Below, in pieces: positions 1 to 10,059 of a DNA stretch of 64,000 nucleotides (position 1 is its first letter; every line of letters begins with the position of its first letter). Position numbers and translations under genes: made by a program. Under the pieces are notes generated by a model, which worked only from the letters and a program-made list of their open reading frames with translations, did no database searches and was not told the origin of the DNA. Origin of the DNA: Streptomyces sp. NRRL B-3428 (GTDB taxonomy: Bacteria > Actinomycetota > Actinomycetes > Streptomycetales > Streptomycetaceae); the NCBI GenBank assembly GCA_000721375.1, contig JOGW01000006.1, positions 62,001-126,000 on the forward strand, read 5' to 3'.

Positions 1-2001
1 CTGGTCACCGTGACCGCGGAGCGCGGAGACAACGTGCACCGCATCTTCGAGTCCCTCAACAACACCGGCCTGAAGCTCAGCCAGGCCGACCTGCTGCGCA
101 ACTACCTGTTCATGCGCCTGCCGACCCGCGACGAGCAGGTGTACGAGACCCACTGGCTGCCGCTGCAGAGCAGCCTGAGCAACGACGAGCTCGAACAGCT
201 CATGTGGCTGCAGTTGGTCCTCGACGGAGACGACCGGGTCCGCCGTCAGGACCTGTACACCGCACAGCAGCAGCGCTTCGAGCGCCAGGCATTGAGTGGA
301 GCGCAGGCTGAAGCGGATGTCGAGTCGTACATCAAGGAGCTGCACCGCCGCAGTGCGCACTTCCGCAAGATGATCCGCCCCGAGGAGGAGCCGGACCCTC
401 TGGTCCGCGGCCACCTGAAGCGGTTGCATGACTGGCAGGCCGCGGTGACCTACCCCGCACTGATGCTGATACTCGACCGGCGGGATCGAGGAGATATCGA
501 CTCCGCCGAAGCAGCCCGGGCTTTGTCCTATGTCGAGAGCTTTCTGGTGCGGCGGACGATCTGCCGGGTGCCGACCAACAACCTCAACAGGATCTTCCAG
601 TCCGTGCCCGCACAGCTTCCGCAGGACGCGGGCGTGGCCGACGGGCTGCACCAACTCCTCTCCGCCGAGAACCGCTTGTGGCCCGATGACGACGAGCTGC
701 GCGAGAAGATCCGTACCGCGCCGTTCTACCAGTACGGGCGGCCGAACCAACGCCGGTTGGTGCTCCAGCGGCTGGAGGAGAGCTACGACCATCCCGAACC
801 GGTCGACTTCGCCTCGGCGCAGCTGACCATCGAGCACGTGATGCCGCAGTCGCCCGGGGACGAGTGGATGCGCATGCTGGACGACGACGCCACCCAGGGC
901 GAGAGCGCAGAAGACCTGCATGCCCGGCTGCAGCACACACTCGGCAACCTGACGCTGACCGGTGTGAACTCAGAGCTGTCGAACCATCCCTTCGAACGCA
1001 AGCAAGGACTGCTCGAAGGCAGCCACCTGGAGATGAACCGGCGCATTGCCGCTACCGAACGCTGGGGCGTCAAGGAGATCCTGGCGCGCGCCGGCGATCT
1101 CGCCGACCGGGCCATCCACATGTGGCCCGCTCCTCTGGCCGGCGCTGGCCGCGCCGAGCGCAGTCGGGACTGGCACCTCGCCCATCAAGTGCTCGCCGCA
1201 CTTCCCCACGGCACCTGGACTTCCTACGGAGACGTCGCCGCGTGCATCGGCTCGGGGGCACAGGCCGTGGGCGTCCACCTGGCCAACACCGATGGCGTGG
1301 TCAACGCCTACCGGGTACTGAATGCGGATGGGAAGATCGCAGATGGTTTCCGCTGGACCGGATCCGACGGCGGAGACGTGCGTGCCCGGCTGGCCGCCGA
1401 CGGCATCCACTTCACTGTCACCGGAGCAGCTGATCCAGCCCAGCGCCTCAGCGTGGACGATCTCGCCCTGCTCCTCGACGGCGCCGAGGGCCAATCTGCG
1501 GAATCTGCTTCGCTGCCCCAACCTGAACAGCAAGGGGAAGAGACCCGGGCTGCGCGGTTCCTTCACCAACTCGCGACGGACGACACCCCCGCGACCGTCT
1601 CCGCCATCCGAGAGCTCCTCGCCCAATGGGAGAAGCTCGGGGGATGGATCGGATATGGCGCCGGCGAGGTCACGACCAGCGCGTTCCTCATGCTGGGACA
1701 GGCAGGAGCACCGGGCCGCGGCATCTGGCCACTGACGCTCTACCCCGGCGGCGGACGCGGCGGCACAGCGGAGGTCGTGTTCGTCTACCTGGCGAACCGG
1801 GAGCCCTTCACGGACCGCGCACTGCGCGCCGAGCTACTGAACCGGCTGAACGAATTGGAGGGCGTCTCCATCCCGGAGGGCAAGCTGGAACTGCGCCCCA
1901 GCTTCCGCCTATCTGCGCTGGAAGACGACGGAAACAGAGAGCGCCTGTTCGCGACGCTGGCCTGGTTCCGGGATTGTTGGGAGGGGAGGGACTTGGCCTG
2001 A
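1..2001 (+). CDS. GmrSD-like DUF262/DUF1524 nuclease fused to alkyltransferase-like domain (5' truncated)
   Basis: The frame is open from base 1, so the start and most of the DUF262 (GmrS-like) domain lie outside the window. What remains begins with the end of DUF262 (FESLNNTG, then LSQADLLRNYLF). Next is a DUF1524 HNH-type nuclease signature (TIEHVMPQ, nt 826-850, then GNLTLTG near nt 940-960). At nt 1165-1370 follows a segment resembling the DNA-binding domain of O6-alkylguanine alkyltransferases, in which the reactive PCHR motif is replaced by NAYR. The C-terminal 170 residues match nothing I know. GmrSD enzymes are type IV restriction nucleases against modified DNA. Restriction of modified phage DNA is therefore the likely role; recognition through the alkyltransferase-like domain is inference. 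Confidence 0.8.
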   Translation: MVTVTAERGDNVHRIFESLNNTGLKLSQADLLRNYLFMRLPTRDEQVYETHWLPLQSSLSNDELEQLMWLQLVLDGDDRVRRQDLYTAQQQRFERQALSGAQAEADVESYIKELHRRSAHFRKMIRPEEEPDPLVRGHLKRLHDWQAAVTYPALMLILDRRDRGDIDSAEAARALSYVESFLVRRTICRVPTNNLNRIFQSVPAQLPQDAGVADGLHQLLSAENRLWPDDDELREKIRTAPFYQYGRPNQRRLVLQRLEESYDHPEPVDFASAQLTIEHVMPQSPGDEWMRMLDDDATQGESAEDLHARLQHTLGNLTLTGVNSELSNHPFERKQGLLEGSHLEMNRRIAATERWGVKEILARAGDLADRAIHMWPAPLAGAGRAERSRDWHLAHQVLAALPHGTWTSYGDVAACIGSGAQAVGVHLANTDGVVNAYRVLNADGKIADGFRWTGSDGGDVRARLAADGIHFTVTGAADPAQRLSVDDLALLLDGAEGQSAESASLPQPEQQGEETRAARFLHQLATDDTPATVSAIRELLAQWEKLGGWIGYGAGEVTTSAFLMLGQAGAPGRGIWPLTLYPGGGRGGTAEVVFVYLANREPFTDRALRAELLNRLNELEGVSIPEGKLELRPSFRLSALEDDGNRERLFATLAWFRDCWEGRDLA

Positions 2002-2217
2002 TGTGCCCATCGGCTCCGGTGAGCCTGCAAGGAGCGCGGCGCGTTTGTTGCGCTCCCACCCCGGCGCGCGTGCCCCTTCCTGAAGGATCAGCGCTCGACT
2101 TCGCGGGGCGGCTTAGACAGCCGCATAGCACCTGGTCAGTGTCGTGGTTCACCATCGCGGACGCCGGGACTCCGACAATATGGACCACGTCATCTCCACA
2201 TCGCAAGGGATCACCGC

Positions 2218-4320
2218 ATGGCCTCGAACTCGACGCCCCGGCACCAGGGCCGTCTCGAACTGACCTGGACCGACAAGGACAAGACGCTCCTGTCGACTGG
2301 GGACGGCAAGTACGACTACACCTTCGTCGATCCGACTGACTATCGGGTCTCCGAGGTTCGTCTCCTCCACGAGGTCGATCGAGTCGAAGCGCCGACACCT
2401 GCGAGCCGCCCGGCGGAACTGCCTGAGCCGACCACCGACAACCTGTTGATCACCGGCGATGCGATGCACGCGCTAGACGCGCTCGCCAAGATCCCGGCTT
2501 ACTCCGAGAAGTACGCCGGGAAGGTCAAGTTGGTCTACATCGACCCCCCGTTCAACACCGGCCAGGCGTTCACCCAGTACGAGGACAACATCACGCACTC
2601 GATCTGGCTCACGCTCCTGCGGGACCGGATCCGCCAGATCAGGCCGCTGCTCGCGAAGGAGGCGTCTGTCTGGGTGCACCTCGACCACATGGAGTCGCAC
2701 CGGTGCCGCGTCGTCCTCGACGAGGAGCTCGGGGAGAACAACTTCGTCGCCGAGGTCGCCTGGCAGAAGGCAGACTCGCCGCGGAACGACACCAGGCTGC
2801 TGTCGACCTCGCAGGACACGATCCTGGTCTACCGCAATTCCGAGTCCTGGGTCCCGAACAGGATGCCCAGACTGGCCAGCTCGAACACGAGCCGCTACCA
2901 GCAGCGCGACGGGGACCCTGTCCCGTGGCGCGACGGGGATGCGACCGCAGGCAAGGCATCGACGAACCATCCGATGGTCTACGCGATCCAGCACCCTGTC
3001 ACGGGCGGCCTGATGTATCCGACTGCGGGCCGCTGTTGGGGCAAGGCGCAGTCGTGGATGCTGGAGCAGATGTCGGAGTACGCGCCCTACGAGCTGCGTG
3101 ACATCGGCGACGAGTCGGAGCGCGCACGCATCTGCGGAACGACACCGGACAAGGTCAAGGCCGGTGTCCCGGCGATCATGCTTTCGGTCTCCGTCGAGGA
3201 GGCCGCCAAGCACGCTCGCGCCCGCTACGACGCCGGCCACTGGCCCGACATCGTCATGCTCGGGCTCCGGGAGCGGATCCAGCGCAAGAAGCATCTGGAG
3301 GACAACGGCCGGGTGCCCGAGACACTCTGGCTGGGAAGCGAGGTCGGAGGGAGTCTGCGCGGGAAGATCGAGATCAAAGCTCTCTTCCCTGACGAGCATC
3401 CGTTTGCGACGCCGAAACCGGAACGCCTTCTGGCCCGCGTCATCCACATCGCATCGAACCCTGGCGACATCGTCCTGGACTGCTTCGGCGGATCGGGCAC
3501 CACTGCAGCCGTCGCCCACAAGATGGGGCGTCGCTGGGTCACCAGCGAGCTTCTGCCTGAAACCGTGGCGCGATACACGCTGCCCCGGCTCACCAAGGTC
3601 GTCAACGGACAAGATCCTGGGGGCATCACCACCATCACCGAGCGAGTCTCAGCCGTTGATGACGGTGAGGACGAGGAGCGCGGCCTACCCAACGGGATGA
3701 CCCCTGAGGAGGCCCAGGAATTCAACCGGCTCCTCACCAAGGTGACCAAGGCCGTCGATAGGGATCTCGACGCCCCCACGATCAAGGCCCTCAAGGCAGC
3801 CACCAAGACCAAGGACGCCACGACGGAAAACTGGCACGGAGGCGGAAGCTTCGTCCACCTCCAGGTCGGCGAGTCCATGTTCGTCGAGATGGCCGGAATG
3901 GTCCTCCTGGCCGACTGGGCAACCCAGGGTGCCCTGGCTGAAGTCATGTGCGCCCAGTTGTCCGTCCCCTACAAGCCGGACGGAATCTTCGCCGGCAAGC
4001 AGGGCCGAGTCAGGTACATCGTGATCGACGGCATGGTCGGCCCCGGCACGATCGCTTCCATCGTCGACAGGCTCGCTGAAGGCGAGATGGTCGAGGTATG
4101 GGCAACCCAGATCCAGGACGGTGCCGCAGAAGCACTGAAGGAGGCCCGTAGCGGCTCTCGGCTCGAACTGATCCCCGATAAGGTCCTCGACAACTACCGA
4201 CGCAAGTCGGCCCGTAAGTCGCCGTTCGGTGCTGGGCGTTCGATGCCGTCACCCCGGGACGCAGACGATTCAACTGAGACCGTCGTCGCTGCCACCGAAA
4301 CTGAGAGGGAGAGCGCCTGA
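2218..4320 (+). CDS. mod: Type III-like DNA methyltransferase (Mod)
   Basis: A 700-residue adenine-N6 methyltransferase. The catalytic DPPF motif (YIDPPFNTG, residues 108-115) precedes the SAM-binding motif ([10 protein letters not shown], about residues 420-430), the beta-class order of type III Mod subunits, with the target-recognition region between them. The last 200 residues form an extra domain without a recognised motif. The ATG at 2218 follows AAGGGA at a suitable distance. It overlaps the downstream restriction gene by one base (TGATG), so the two are translationally coupled. It should methylate host DNA for protection and form the recognition part of the Mod-Res complex. Confidence 0.88.
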   Translation: MASNSTPRHQGRLELTWTDKDKTLLSTGDGKYDYTFVDPTDYRVSEVRLLHEVDRVEAPTPASRPAELPEPTTDNLLITGDAMHALDALAKIPAYSEKYAGKVKLVYIDPPFNTGQAFTQYEDNITHSIWLTLLRDRIRQIRPLLAKEASVWVHLDHMESHRCRVVLDEELGENNFVAEVAWQKADSPRNDTRLLSTSQDTILVYRNSESWVPNRMPRLASSNTSRYQQRDGDPVPWRDGDATAGKASTNHPMVYAIQHPVTGGLMYPTAGRCWGKAQSWMLEQMSEYAPYELRDIGDESERARICGTTPDKVKAGVPAIMLSVSVEEAAKHARARYDAGHWPDIVMLGLRERIQRKKHLEDNGRVPETLWLGSEVGGSLRGKIEIKALFPDEHPFATPKPERLLARVIHIASNPGDIVLDCFGGSGTTAAVAHKMGRRWVTSELLPETVARYTLPRLTKVVNGQDPGGITTITERVSAVDDGEDEERGLPNGMTPEEAQEFNRLLTKVTKAVDRDLDAPTIKALKAATKTKDATTENWHGGGSFVHLQVGESMFVEMAGMVLLADWATQGALAEVMCAQLSVPYKPDGIFAGKQGRVRYIVIDGMVGPGTIASIVDRLAEGEMVEVWATQIQDGAAEALKEARSGSRLELIPDKVLDNYRRKSARKSPFGAGRSMPSPRDADDSTETVVAATETERESA

Positions 4321-6899
4321 TGGGCGTGTTGCAGTTCCAGCCTGAGCTCCTGGACCAGGTCGCCCACCGGCTCACCCTGCGTGAGCCGAACCGCAAGGCC
4401 ATCGAGTCGGTGTTGCTTCGCACCTCGGACCACTACGACGTGCAGGAGAAGACCGAACCGTACGAGTGCATCGTGGATTCGGCCACCGGCGTTGGAAAAA
4501 CCTACGTCATGGCCGGCCTCATGGAGTACCTGGCGGGGGCTGAGAATCCGGCTCGGAACTTCCTGCTGCTCGCACCCGGTAGGACGATCCGAGACAAGTC
4601 AGTTCTCAACTTCACTGCCGGCAACTCGAAGTCGCTGCGGAGCATGCTGCGATCCGACCCGTACGTCATCACGGCCGATAACTTCAACACGCCGGCCACC
4701 AGAACCGCGATCGACGACCCGACGATCACGAAGCTCTACATCTTCACCGTCCAGGCGCTGACCACCGCCACGGGAGAAGGCCGTGCCACGCACGTGCCTC
4801 TGGAGAACCTCGGCACGTCCTTCTACGACTATCTCGCGCAGCTCGATGACCTCGTGATCCTCGCGGACGAACACCACTGTTACCGCGGACCGGCGTTCTC
4901 CCGGACCATCCGGGACCTGAAGCCCCAGCTCGTAGTCGGGATGACCGCCACACCCGTGAGAGCGGATGAGTCTCTCGTCGCGTTCCGTTATCCGCTGGCT
5001 GCCGCTATCGCCGATCAACTCGTGAAGACCCCGGTGATGGTGGCTCGCCGTGACGACCGCTCTGACATCGAGACGAAGCTCCTCGACGGCGTCAATCTGC
5101 TGCGCTACAAGGGGCAGGCAGCCGATGCCCACAGCGACGAGAACGGCCTGCCCCGGGTCAACCCCGTCATGTTGGTCATCGCTCAGAGCATTGATGAGGC
5201 CGAGGAGTTTCGGAACGTCCTCGACACGGCGTCCTTCGATGGCGGTTCGTGGATCGGGAAGACGCTGCTGATCCACTCAAAGTTGACTGGTGACGCGAAG
5301 GAGCAGGCACTGGCCGACCTCCAGGCCGTCGAGGACCCCGAGTCGCCTATCCGCATCATCATCAGCGTCGGCATGCTGAAGGAAGGCTGGGACGTCAAGA
5401 ACGTCTACGTGATCGCCTCCATGAGGGCATCGGTCTCGGAGGTCATGACCGAGCAGACCCTCGGCCGCGGTATGCGTCTTCCGTTCGGTAAGTACACGGG
5501 CGTCGAGATCCTCGACACGCTAGAGATCCTGGCCCACGAGAAGTACGGCGAGCTGCTCGCGAAGCGGAAGGTCCTCAACGAGGCGTTCATCGACTACGGC
5601 ACCTACGCCGAAGTCCGGCGGCTTGCCGATGGCAGCTCTGTGGTCCGCCAGAAGACGGTCGAGAGCGATGCTGACGTCATCGGTCTGCCCGGTGGGGGCG
5701 GCCCGGCAGGGGCTGGCGTCGGCGACACGCCTGGGGCCAGCACCCTTGTAGGAGTTGGCAGCGATGGGCAAGACGCCGAGCAGGCCACGCCCTCGGAGGC
5801 CGGAGCGAAGACTCCGTCTCGCTCTGCTCCCAGTACGCCTGGCGTTGTGGACGTGGAGACCCGTACACGAGAGGCAGCAGAAGCCGCTAGCGGAGCCTCT
5901 GGGGCTGTCGAGTACGAACCGCTGCCTGACCGGGCACCCATCTTGATCCCCAAGTTGGTCTCAGTGCCGCAGTTCGTCGCAGTCAGCCTGAATGACATCA
6001 CCGACTACAGCCCGTTCGAGCGCCTCGGCCGCACGCTCACTGCTGACTACTCTGATGAGCTGAAGCGAACCAAGCTCGTTGCCAGTCATGACGGCCGCAA
6101 GGTCATAGTGGGCACCGAGACGGCTGCTGACACGGTGGTCTCGGCGCTGCCCCTCGAAATCCCTCTCTCAGTCACGCAGAACGCTCTGGTTCAGCGCGTC
6201 ATGAAGGTAAAGGGGGTTCCGAATCGGCAGCTGGAGGTTGGCGCCGCCCAGCGCATCGTCGATCACCTCATCAAGGCAATGGGCGACAAGGCGGCCGAGC
6301 ACCTTGCCGCCTTCGTCGACCGCTGCGGTCAGCGTCTTGCTGCCGAGGTCGCCAGAACCCTCCGAGCGGCGACCAACGCCCAGGTCTCCTACACCGATGA
6401 CGTAGAGATCCTCGCGCTAAGCAAGACCCGCGTGACGCGCAAACGCCAGTTGGCCGGGCATGCTGACGGCGCGTTCAGCAAGACGATTGCCTTCAACGGC
6501 TGGAGCAAGAACCTCTACAGCCACGCCTGGTTCGACACCGAGCCGGAGTTCAAGGCAGCCAATGCCATCGACAGCGGGAAGAACGTGACCGTGTGGGCAC
6601 GGCTACACATCAACGACGTGCCCATCACGTGGACGTCGGCGGGAAACAACTACAACCCCGACTTCGTCGTGATCGAAGAGGTGGAAGGACAGCGCACCGG
6701 CTGGCTGGTGGAGACGAAGGCCGACAAGGACATGACCTCCGAGGAAGTAGTTGCCAAGCGCCGGGCAGCACGCAGATGGGCCAACACTGCAAACTCCTCA
6801 CCCGATGTCGACATCACCTGGAAGTACCTCCTCGTTGGAGAGCAGGACGTTGACGACGCCCAAGGGTCCTGGGAGTTCCTGAAGGGCTTCGGCCAGTAG
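4320..6899 (+). CDS. res: Type III-like restriction subunit (Res), helicase-nuclease
   Basis: A superfamily 2 helicase fused to a nuclease, 859 residues. Walker A is SATGVGKT (about residues 54-61), the DEAH-type box is DEHH (about 182), motif III is GMTATP, and the late helicase motif is QTLGRGMRLP. Around residues 455-530 is a low-complexity Gly/Ala/Thr/Pro-rich linker. The C-terminus has a PD-(D/E)xK-like nuclease signature (NYNPDFVV, then WLVETKAD about 15 residues on). It starts at the ATG overlapping the mod stop. Type III Res proteins need ATP and Mod to cleave unmodified DNA. The gene ends just before a strong hairpin that separates it from the integrase. Confidence 0.88.
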   Translation: MGVLQFQPELLDQVAHRLTLREPNRKAIESVLLRTSDHYDVQEKTEPYECIVDSATGVGKTYVMAGLMEYLAGAENPARNFLLLAPGRTIRDKSVLNFTAGNSKSLRSMLRSDPYVITADNFNTPATRTAIDDPTITKLYIFTVQALTTATGEGRATHVPLENLGTSFYDYLAQLDDLVILADEHHCYRGPAFSRTIRDLKPQLVVGMTATPVRADESLVAFRYPLAAAIADQLVKTPVMVARRDDRSDIETKLLDGVNLLRYKGQAADAHSDENGLPRVNPVMLVIAQSIDEAEEFRNVLDTASFDGGSWIGKTLLIHSKLTGDAKEQALADLQAVEDPESPIRIIISVGMLKEGWDVKNVYVIASMRASVSEVMTEQTLGRGMRLPFGKYTGVEILDTLEILAHEKYGELLAKRKVLNEAFIDYGTYAEVRRLADGSSVVRQKTVESDADVIGLPGGGGPAGAGVGDTPGASTLVGVGSDGQDAEQATPSEAGAKTPSRSAPSTPGVVDVETRTREAAEAASGASGAVEYEPLPDRAPILIPKLVSVPQFVAVSLNDITDYSPFERLGRTLTADYSDELKRTKLVASHDGRKVIVGTETAADTVVSALPLEIPLSVTQNALVQRVMKVKGVPNRQLEVGAAQRIVDHLIKAMGDKAAEHLAAFVDRCGQRLAAEVARTLRAATNAQVSYTDDVEILALSKTRVTRKRQLAGHADGAFSKTIAFNGWSKNLYSHAWFDTEPEFKAANAIDSGKNVTVWARLHINDVPITWTSAGNNYNPDFVVIEEVEGQRTGWLVETKADKDMTSEEVVAKRRAARRWANTANSSPDVDITWKYLLVGEQDVDDAQGSWEFLKGFGQ

Positions 6900-6957
6900 C
6901 AAGCCAAACGGATCGGCTGAACCGCACAGGCTCGGTCGAGACGTCGCAAGACTCCCA

Positions 6958-6999
6958 ACTTCCTCTGGGTCCCCACGGGCATGGGGACCCAGAGGAAGT
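6958..6999. terminator. Bidirectional terminator between res and int
   Basis: A perfect inverted repeat with 18-bp arms (6958-6975 and 6982-6999) and a six-base loop lies between two convergent genes. It can end transcription from both sides. Confidence 0.85.
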
Positions 7000-7001
7000 C
7001 T

Positions 7002-8768
7002 TCAGCCAGCGAGATCGCCGTACTCTCCAGGATTATTCGCGCGATCCACAGCCTGTGCGCGAGCCTCTGCGAACGCGGCAACGACAGCCTCCTGGCTCGT
7101 GCCGCGAACCTGAGCCTCGACCTCTTGGCCAGGGCGACGGCTGGTATGCCAGCGGACCGAGAGATCCGTATAGAGGTCGGTCTCGAACTCCCAGGCAAGC
7201 ACAGACCATTGCTCTGGCCGGCCGATGTTGAGCCGCTCGCCGCCCGGCAGGAACACTGCGTGGGCATGGTGCACGGTCCTGCGGTCAGGCATCCGGTCAC
7301 GGACAGCGCGCATGCCGCCAGGTCCCGTCTCCTCCCACTTCGACTGGTCCCACTCCTCGACCACGGCGCCGCCGTCCCGCTGGCCCTCACTCCACTGCGC
7401 AGCGACGGCCTCGGCGTGCTCGCGGTGCTCGAACGGAACGCGCTGTGCACCAAGACAGGCGACGTACACCGTCGGCTCGGTCGAGACGGTCCTCTGGCTC
7501 GGACCAGGCGCGGCACCTCCAGGGGCCGGTTCGATGACCTGCGTCTTCGGGCCCCACAACAGGCCACTGATCTTCGCGGCCGTCTGCTGCAGCACCGGGC
7601 CAGTGAGGTGCTGGTAGCGGCTGCGCATCCGGGCGGACTTGCCGGGCTCCCAGCCCATGATGCGGTCGACGACCGCGTCGGGGACACCGAGGATCAGCAG
7701 GACCGTGGCGGCAGTGTGCCGGGCGTCGTGAAGGCGAGCGTCGCGGACCTTCGCCGCCTTCAGCAAGTCCTTCCACCGGTGGTAGTCGGTGTTGGGGTTG
7801 AGCGGCTCGCCGGTCGGCGACGTGAACACGTAGCCCTTCTCCACCCACAGGTCACGGGCAAGAACCCGCTCACGGTCCTGCTGTTCCTTGTGCAGACGCA
7901 GCAGCCTCAGCAGTTCCTCGGGCACACCGATGGGGCGCTTGCCCGCGCGCGTCTTGGTGTCCTTCGTCTCGCGGCGGATGCTGATCTTCTGCGGACAATA
8001 GCCAGGCTTGCGACCGCACTTGTCACCGCAGCCGTGCTGGTAGCGGGGCCGCAGACGACCTCGGCGTACGAGGATCACACCCGCCTCGAAGTCGACGTCC
8101 GCCCATTTGAGGCCGAGGACTTCGCCCTGGCGCAGGCCGAGCGCGAGGGCAATGACCCAGCGGGCGGTGTTGCGGTGCTTGTCCGCTTCGAGGAGGAGGC
8201 GCTGGACCTCTTCCAGGGAGTACGGCTCCACCTCTTCCTCTTCCACCTTGGGCGCCTTGGCGATGGAAGCCGGGTTGGTGGTGAGGTGGCGGCGGCGCTT
8301 GGCCTCGTTGAGCGCGGTGCGCACGGTGCGGTGCGCCTGGTGGGCGGTGCCGGCGGAACTGCCGTTCGCCTGCATCTTCTTGTAAAAGCGCTCCAGGTGC
8401 TCAGGCTCCAGCTTCTCCAGGCGGTGGGCGCCCAGGCCGGGTATGAGGTGGTGGTAGACCGCCACGCGGTAGCCGTCGATGGTGTTCTCGGACACGCTCG
8501 GCGCGGCGATGTTCTCTACCCAGTGGGTCAGCCACGTCTCGACCGTCCAGGTCTGGCCGGCCCTGCGGACGCCAGTGGAGTCGCGCTGCTTCTCCAGGTC
8601 GCGTACGGCCTTGGTGACCTCGGGGCGGGTCTTGCGGCCGACGTGTCGGCGGTCGGGGGTGCCGTCGTCCTTGACGCCGACGGTGACGTAGCCGTGCCAA
8701 CGGCCGTCCTTGCCCTGGAAGATGGACGAGGCGCCGTTGGGCTGCCGGGACTTGGCGGGGTTGGTCAT
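7002..8768 (-). CDS. int: Tyrosine recombinase / site-specific integrase with C-terminal extension
   Basis: A 588-residue phage-type integrase. A SAM-like core-binding domain covers about residues 60-170. Catalytic residues are visible: Arg in GLRQGEVLG (about 212), the HDARH box (about 346-350) and the Tyr of MRSRYQHL (about 384). After the catalytic Tyr lie roughly 200 more residues, including two blocks about sequence uptake from flanking DNA cannot be assigned to; most integrases of this family stop near 400-450. The ATG at 8768 has a GAGGGGG ribosome site and sits 10 bases after the xis-like gene, so the two form an operon. It presumably integrates the element at tRNA-Ser(GGA), but no att site is seen next to it. 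Confidence 0.92.
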   Translation of the reverse strand: MTNPAKSRQPNGASSIFQGKDGRWHGYVTVGVKDDGTPDRRHVGRKTRPEVTKAVRDLEKQRDSTGVRRAGQTWTVETWLTHWVENIAAPSVSENTIDGYRVAVYHHLIPGLGAHRLEKLEPEHLERFYKKMQANGSSAGTAHQAHRTVRTALNEAKRRRHLTTNPASIAKAPKVEEEEVEPYSLEEVQRLLLEADKHRNTARWVIALALGLRQGEVLGLKWADVDFEAGVILVRRGRLRPRYQHGCGDKCGRKPGYCPQKISIRRETKDTKTRAGKRPIGVPEELLRLLRLHKEQQDRERVLARDLWVEKGYVFTSPTGEPLNPNTDYHRWKDLLKAAKVRDARLHDARHTAATVLLILGVPDAVVDRIMGWEPGKSARMRSRYQHLTGPVLQQTAAKISGLLWGPKTQVIEPAPGGAAPGPSQRTVSTEPTVYVACLGAQRVPFEHREHAEAVAAQWSEGQRDGGAVVEEWDQSKWEETGPGGMRAVRDRMPDRRTVHHAHAVFLPGGERLNIGRPEQWSVLAWEFETDLYTDLSVRWHTSRRPGQEVEAQVRGTSQEAVVAAFAEARAQAVDRANNPGEYGDLAG

Positions 8769-8778
8769 GTACGCCCCC

Positions 8779-9078
8779 TCAAGCCGCGGTGCCGAAGCCC
8801 TCAGGACTGAGGCGTCGTTGGAGGAAGTCGTTCACCGCCTCGACGGGGACGCGGCGCAGGCGACCGACCTTCGCGGAGGGGATCTCGCCGGAGGAGATGT
8901 ACTTGTAGAGGGTGGTGCGGCCGACGCCCATGCGGCGGGCGGCCTCGGCGACCGTAAGACCGACGAGGGTGGTATCGCCTTGGTCGCCGCTGCGTGCGGC
9001 TATGAGCGCTCGCAGGGAGTCCTCGGGTACGTCGAGGAGCTGGGCGATCTGGGCAAGGGGCAGCGAGTGCTGGGGCAA
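8779..9078 (-). CDS. Excisionase-like small HTH protein
   Basis: A 99-residue protein with a MerR/excisionase-type helix-turn-helix in the middle (LTVAEAARRMGVGRTTLYKY, then SGEIPSAKVGRLRRVP). The probable start is TTG at 9078, seven bases behind GGAGGAG; there is no better ATG. It lies immediately upstream of the integrase in the same direction, the usual place for a recombination directionality factor. A role in excision is therefore likely from family and context, although BldC-like regulators share the fold. Confidence 0.75.
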   Translation of the reverse strand: MPQHSLPLAQIAQLLDVPEDSLRALIAARSGDQGDTTLVGLTVAEAARRMGVGRTTLYKYISSGEIPSAKVGRLRRVPVEAVNDFLQRRLSPEGFGTAA

Positions 9079-9283
9079 GGGTGTCTCCTCCTCCGGCGCA
9101 CGCGGTCACGGGGCGGCAACCCTCGCGGACCAGGCCGGTGGTGATGTTCAGGGATGGGCGGTGCTGATGTGATGGGGGCATGGAGGTGCGTTCGTCGGCG
9201 TTCGCAGCGCCGAGACGCTCCCTGCGGGAGGTCGGGCATCGCGGGTTGGCCTGCGCGAGCTCGGTCTCACGGGCAGAGCTAGT

Positions 9284-9778
9284 TCAGGCGTGCTTGCGCT
9301 GCCACGCCTGTTCTTCGCGCCGCATGAGCTCTTCTAGCTCGGCCTTCTGCTCGGAGCCGTTGCTTGCGAACCTGGCCAGTTCGAACTCAAGGCCATCGAG
9401 CTGGCCCTCCAGGATCCGCACGTCCCGCTGCAGCCGCGTGAGTTCGTGCTTGTAGTCGACGACGCTCCGGACATACCCGTGGATGACTGGATCGATGTGC
9501 TCTAGGGGTGGCGCGGTCAATTCGTCCATGGTGAGGCCGAATACCTGGCAGAAGCCGAGCGCCTCGTCGAGGTTGACGCGGCGTCGTGGCTTCCCGCTCT
9601 CGATGCGCCAGATCGCCGACTGGTTGAGCGGATGCCCGGCCTCGGCCATCTTGTCGGCCACGGTGACCGTGCTCCAGCCGCGCGCCTCACGCTCTTGCTT
9701 GACGCGTTCGGCGACGTAGTCCTCCGGCGCGGGGCGGTCCGGGCCGGCCGTACGCGCCGTGCCGTCTTTGCTACTCAT
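9284..9778 (-). CDS. XRE-family repressor of the element
   Basis: A 164-residue protein with an N-terminal Cro/C1-type HTH (about residues 18-80; KQEREARGWSTVTVADKM, SAIWRIESGKPRRRV) and a C-terminal predicted coiled coil (from about residue 108, rich in Glu, Leu, Arg). The start at 9778 is chosen for its GGAAGGAG ribosome site; a longer reading to 9814 lacks one. It is divergent from the DnaB-like gene, and a perfect AATGCAA/TTGCATT inverted repeat lies between them. It probably represses the replication and mobilization operon and itself, keeping the element quiet. Confidence 0.78.
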   Translation of the reverse strand: MSSKDGTARTAGPDRPAPEDYVAERVKQEREARGWSTVTVADKMAEAGHPLNQSAIWRIESGKPRRRVNLDEALGFCQVFGLTMDELTAPPLEHIDPVIHGYVRSVVDYKHELTRLQRDVRILEGQLDGLEFELARFASNGSEQKAELEELMRREEQAWQRKHA

Positions 9779-9852
9779 GTCCACTCCTTCCCTTCGGGCG
9801 ACACCAGAGGCCACTGCGGCCAGGGTCAGAAGTAGAACTCATTGCGGAGCCA

Positions 9853-9870
9853 AATGCAACACATTGCATT
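9853..9870. promoter_or_regulatory. Operator-like inverted repeat upstream of the replication gene
   Basis: AATGCAA, four bases, TTGCATT: a perfect 7-bp inverted repeat in the divergent region between the XRE gene and the DnaB-like gene. The right arm overlaps a plausible -35 element, with GGTATGGT downstream. A good candidate target for the adjacent XRE protein. Confidence 0.6.
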
Positions 9871-9937
9871 TTCGAAGCTCCGGGGTATGGTGTCCGTCCA
9901 CCCCCGAACGCTGGGGGACGCATGCGGACACGAAAAA

Positions 9938-9965
9938 GCCCCCGGCGCCGCGAAGCACCGGGGGC
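9938..9965 (+). terminator. Leader hairpin before the DnaB-like gene
   Basis: GCCCCCGG (9938-9945) pairs with CCGGGGGC (9958-9965) across a 12-base loop, preceded by AAAAA. It sits in the 5' leader of the plus-strand gene, so it may be a terminator or attenuator limiting read-through into replication functions. Confidence 0.5.
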
Positions 9966-10059
9966 AAAGCATGAACCCTCCGTAACCGCCCATCCCTGAA
10001 CGATCGAACCGGCCTGGCCGGGGTTGCCGCCCCATATGGCCTGCCGGGTGAGGAGTTCT

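Noticed and set aside
6981..8810. Long plus-strand frame antisense to int
   Set aside because: High-GC antisense shadow; the protein lacks any domain, while the minus strand encodes a clear integrase with catalytic residues and ribosome site.
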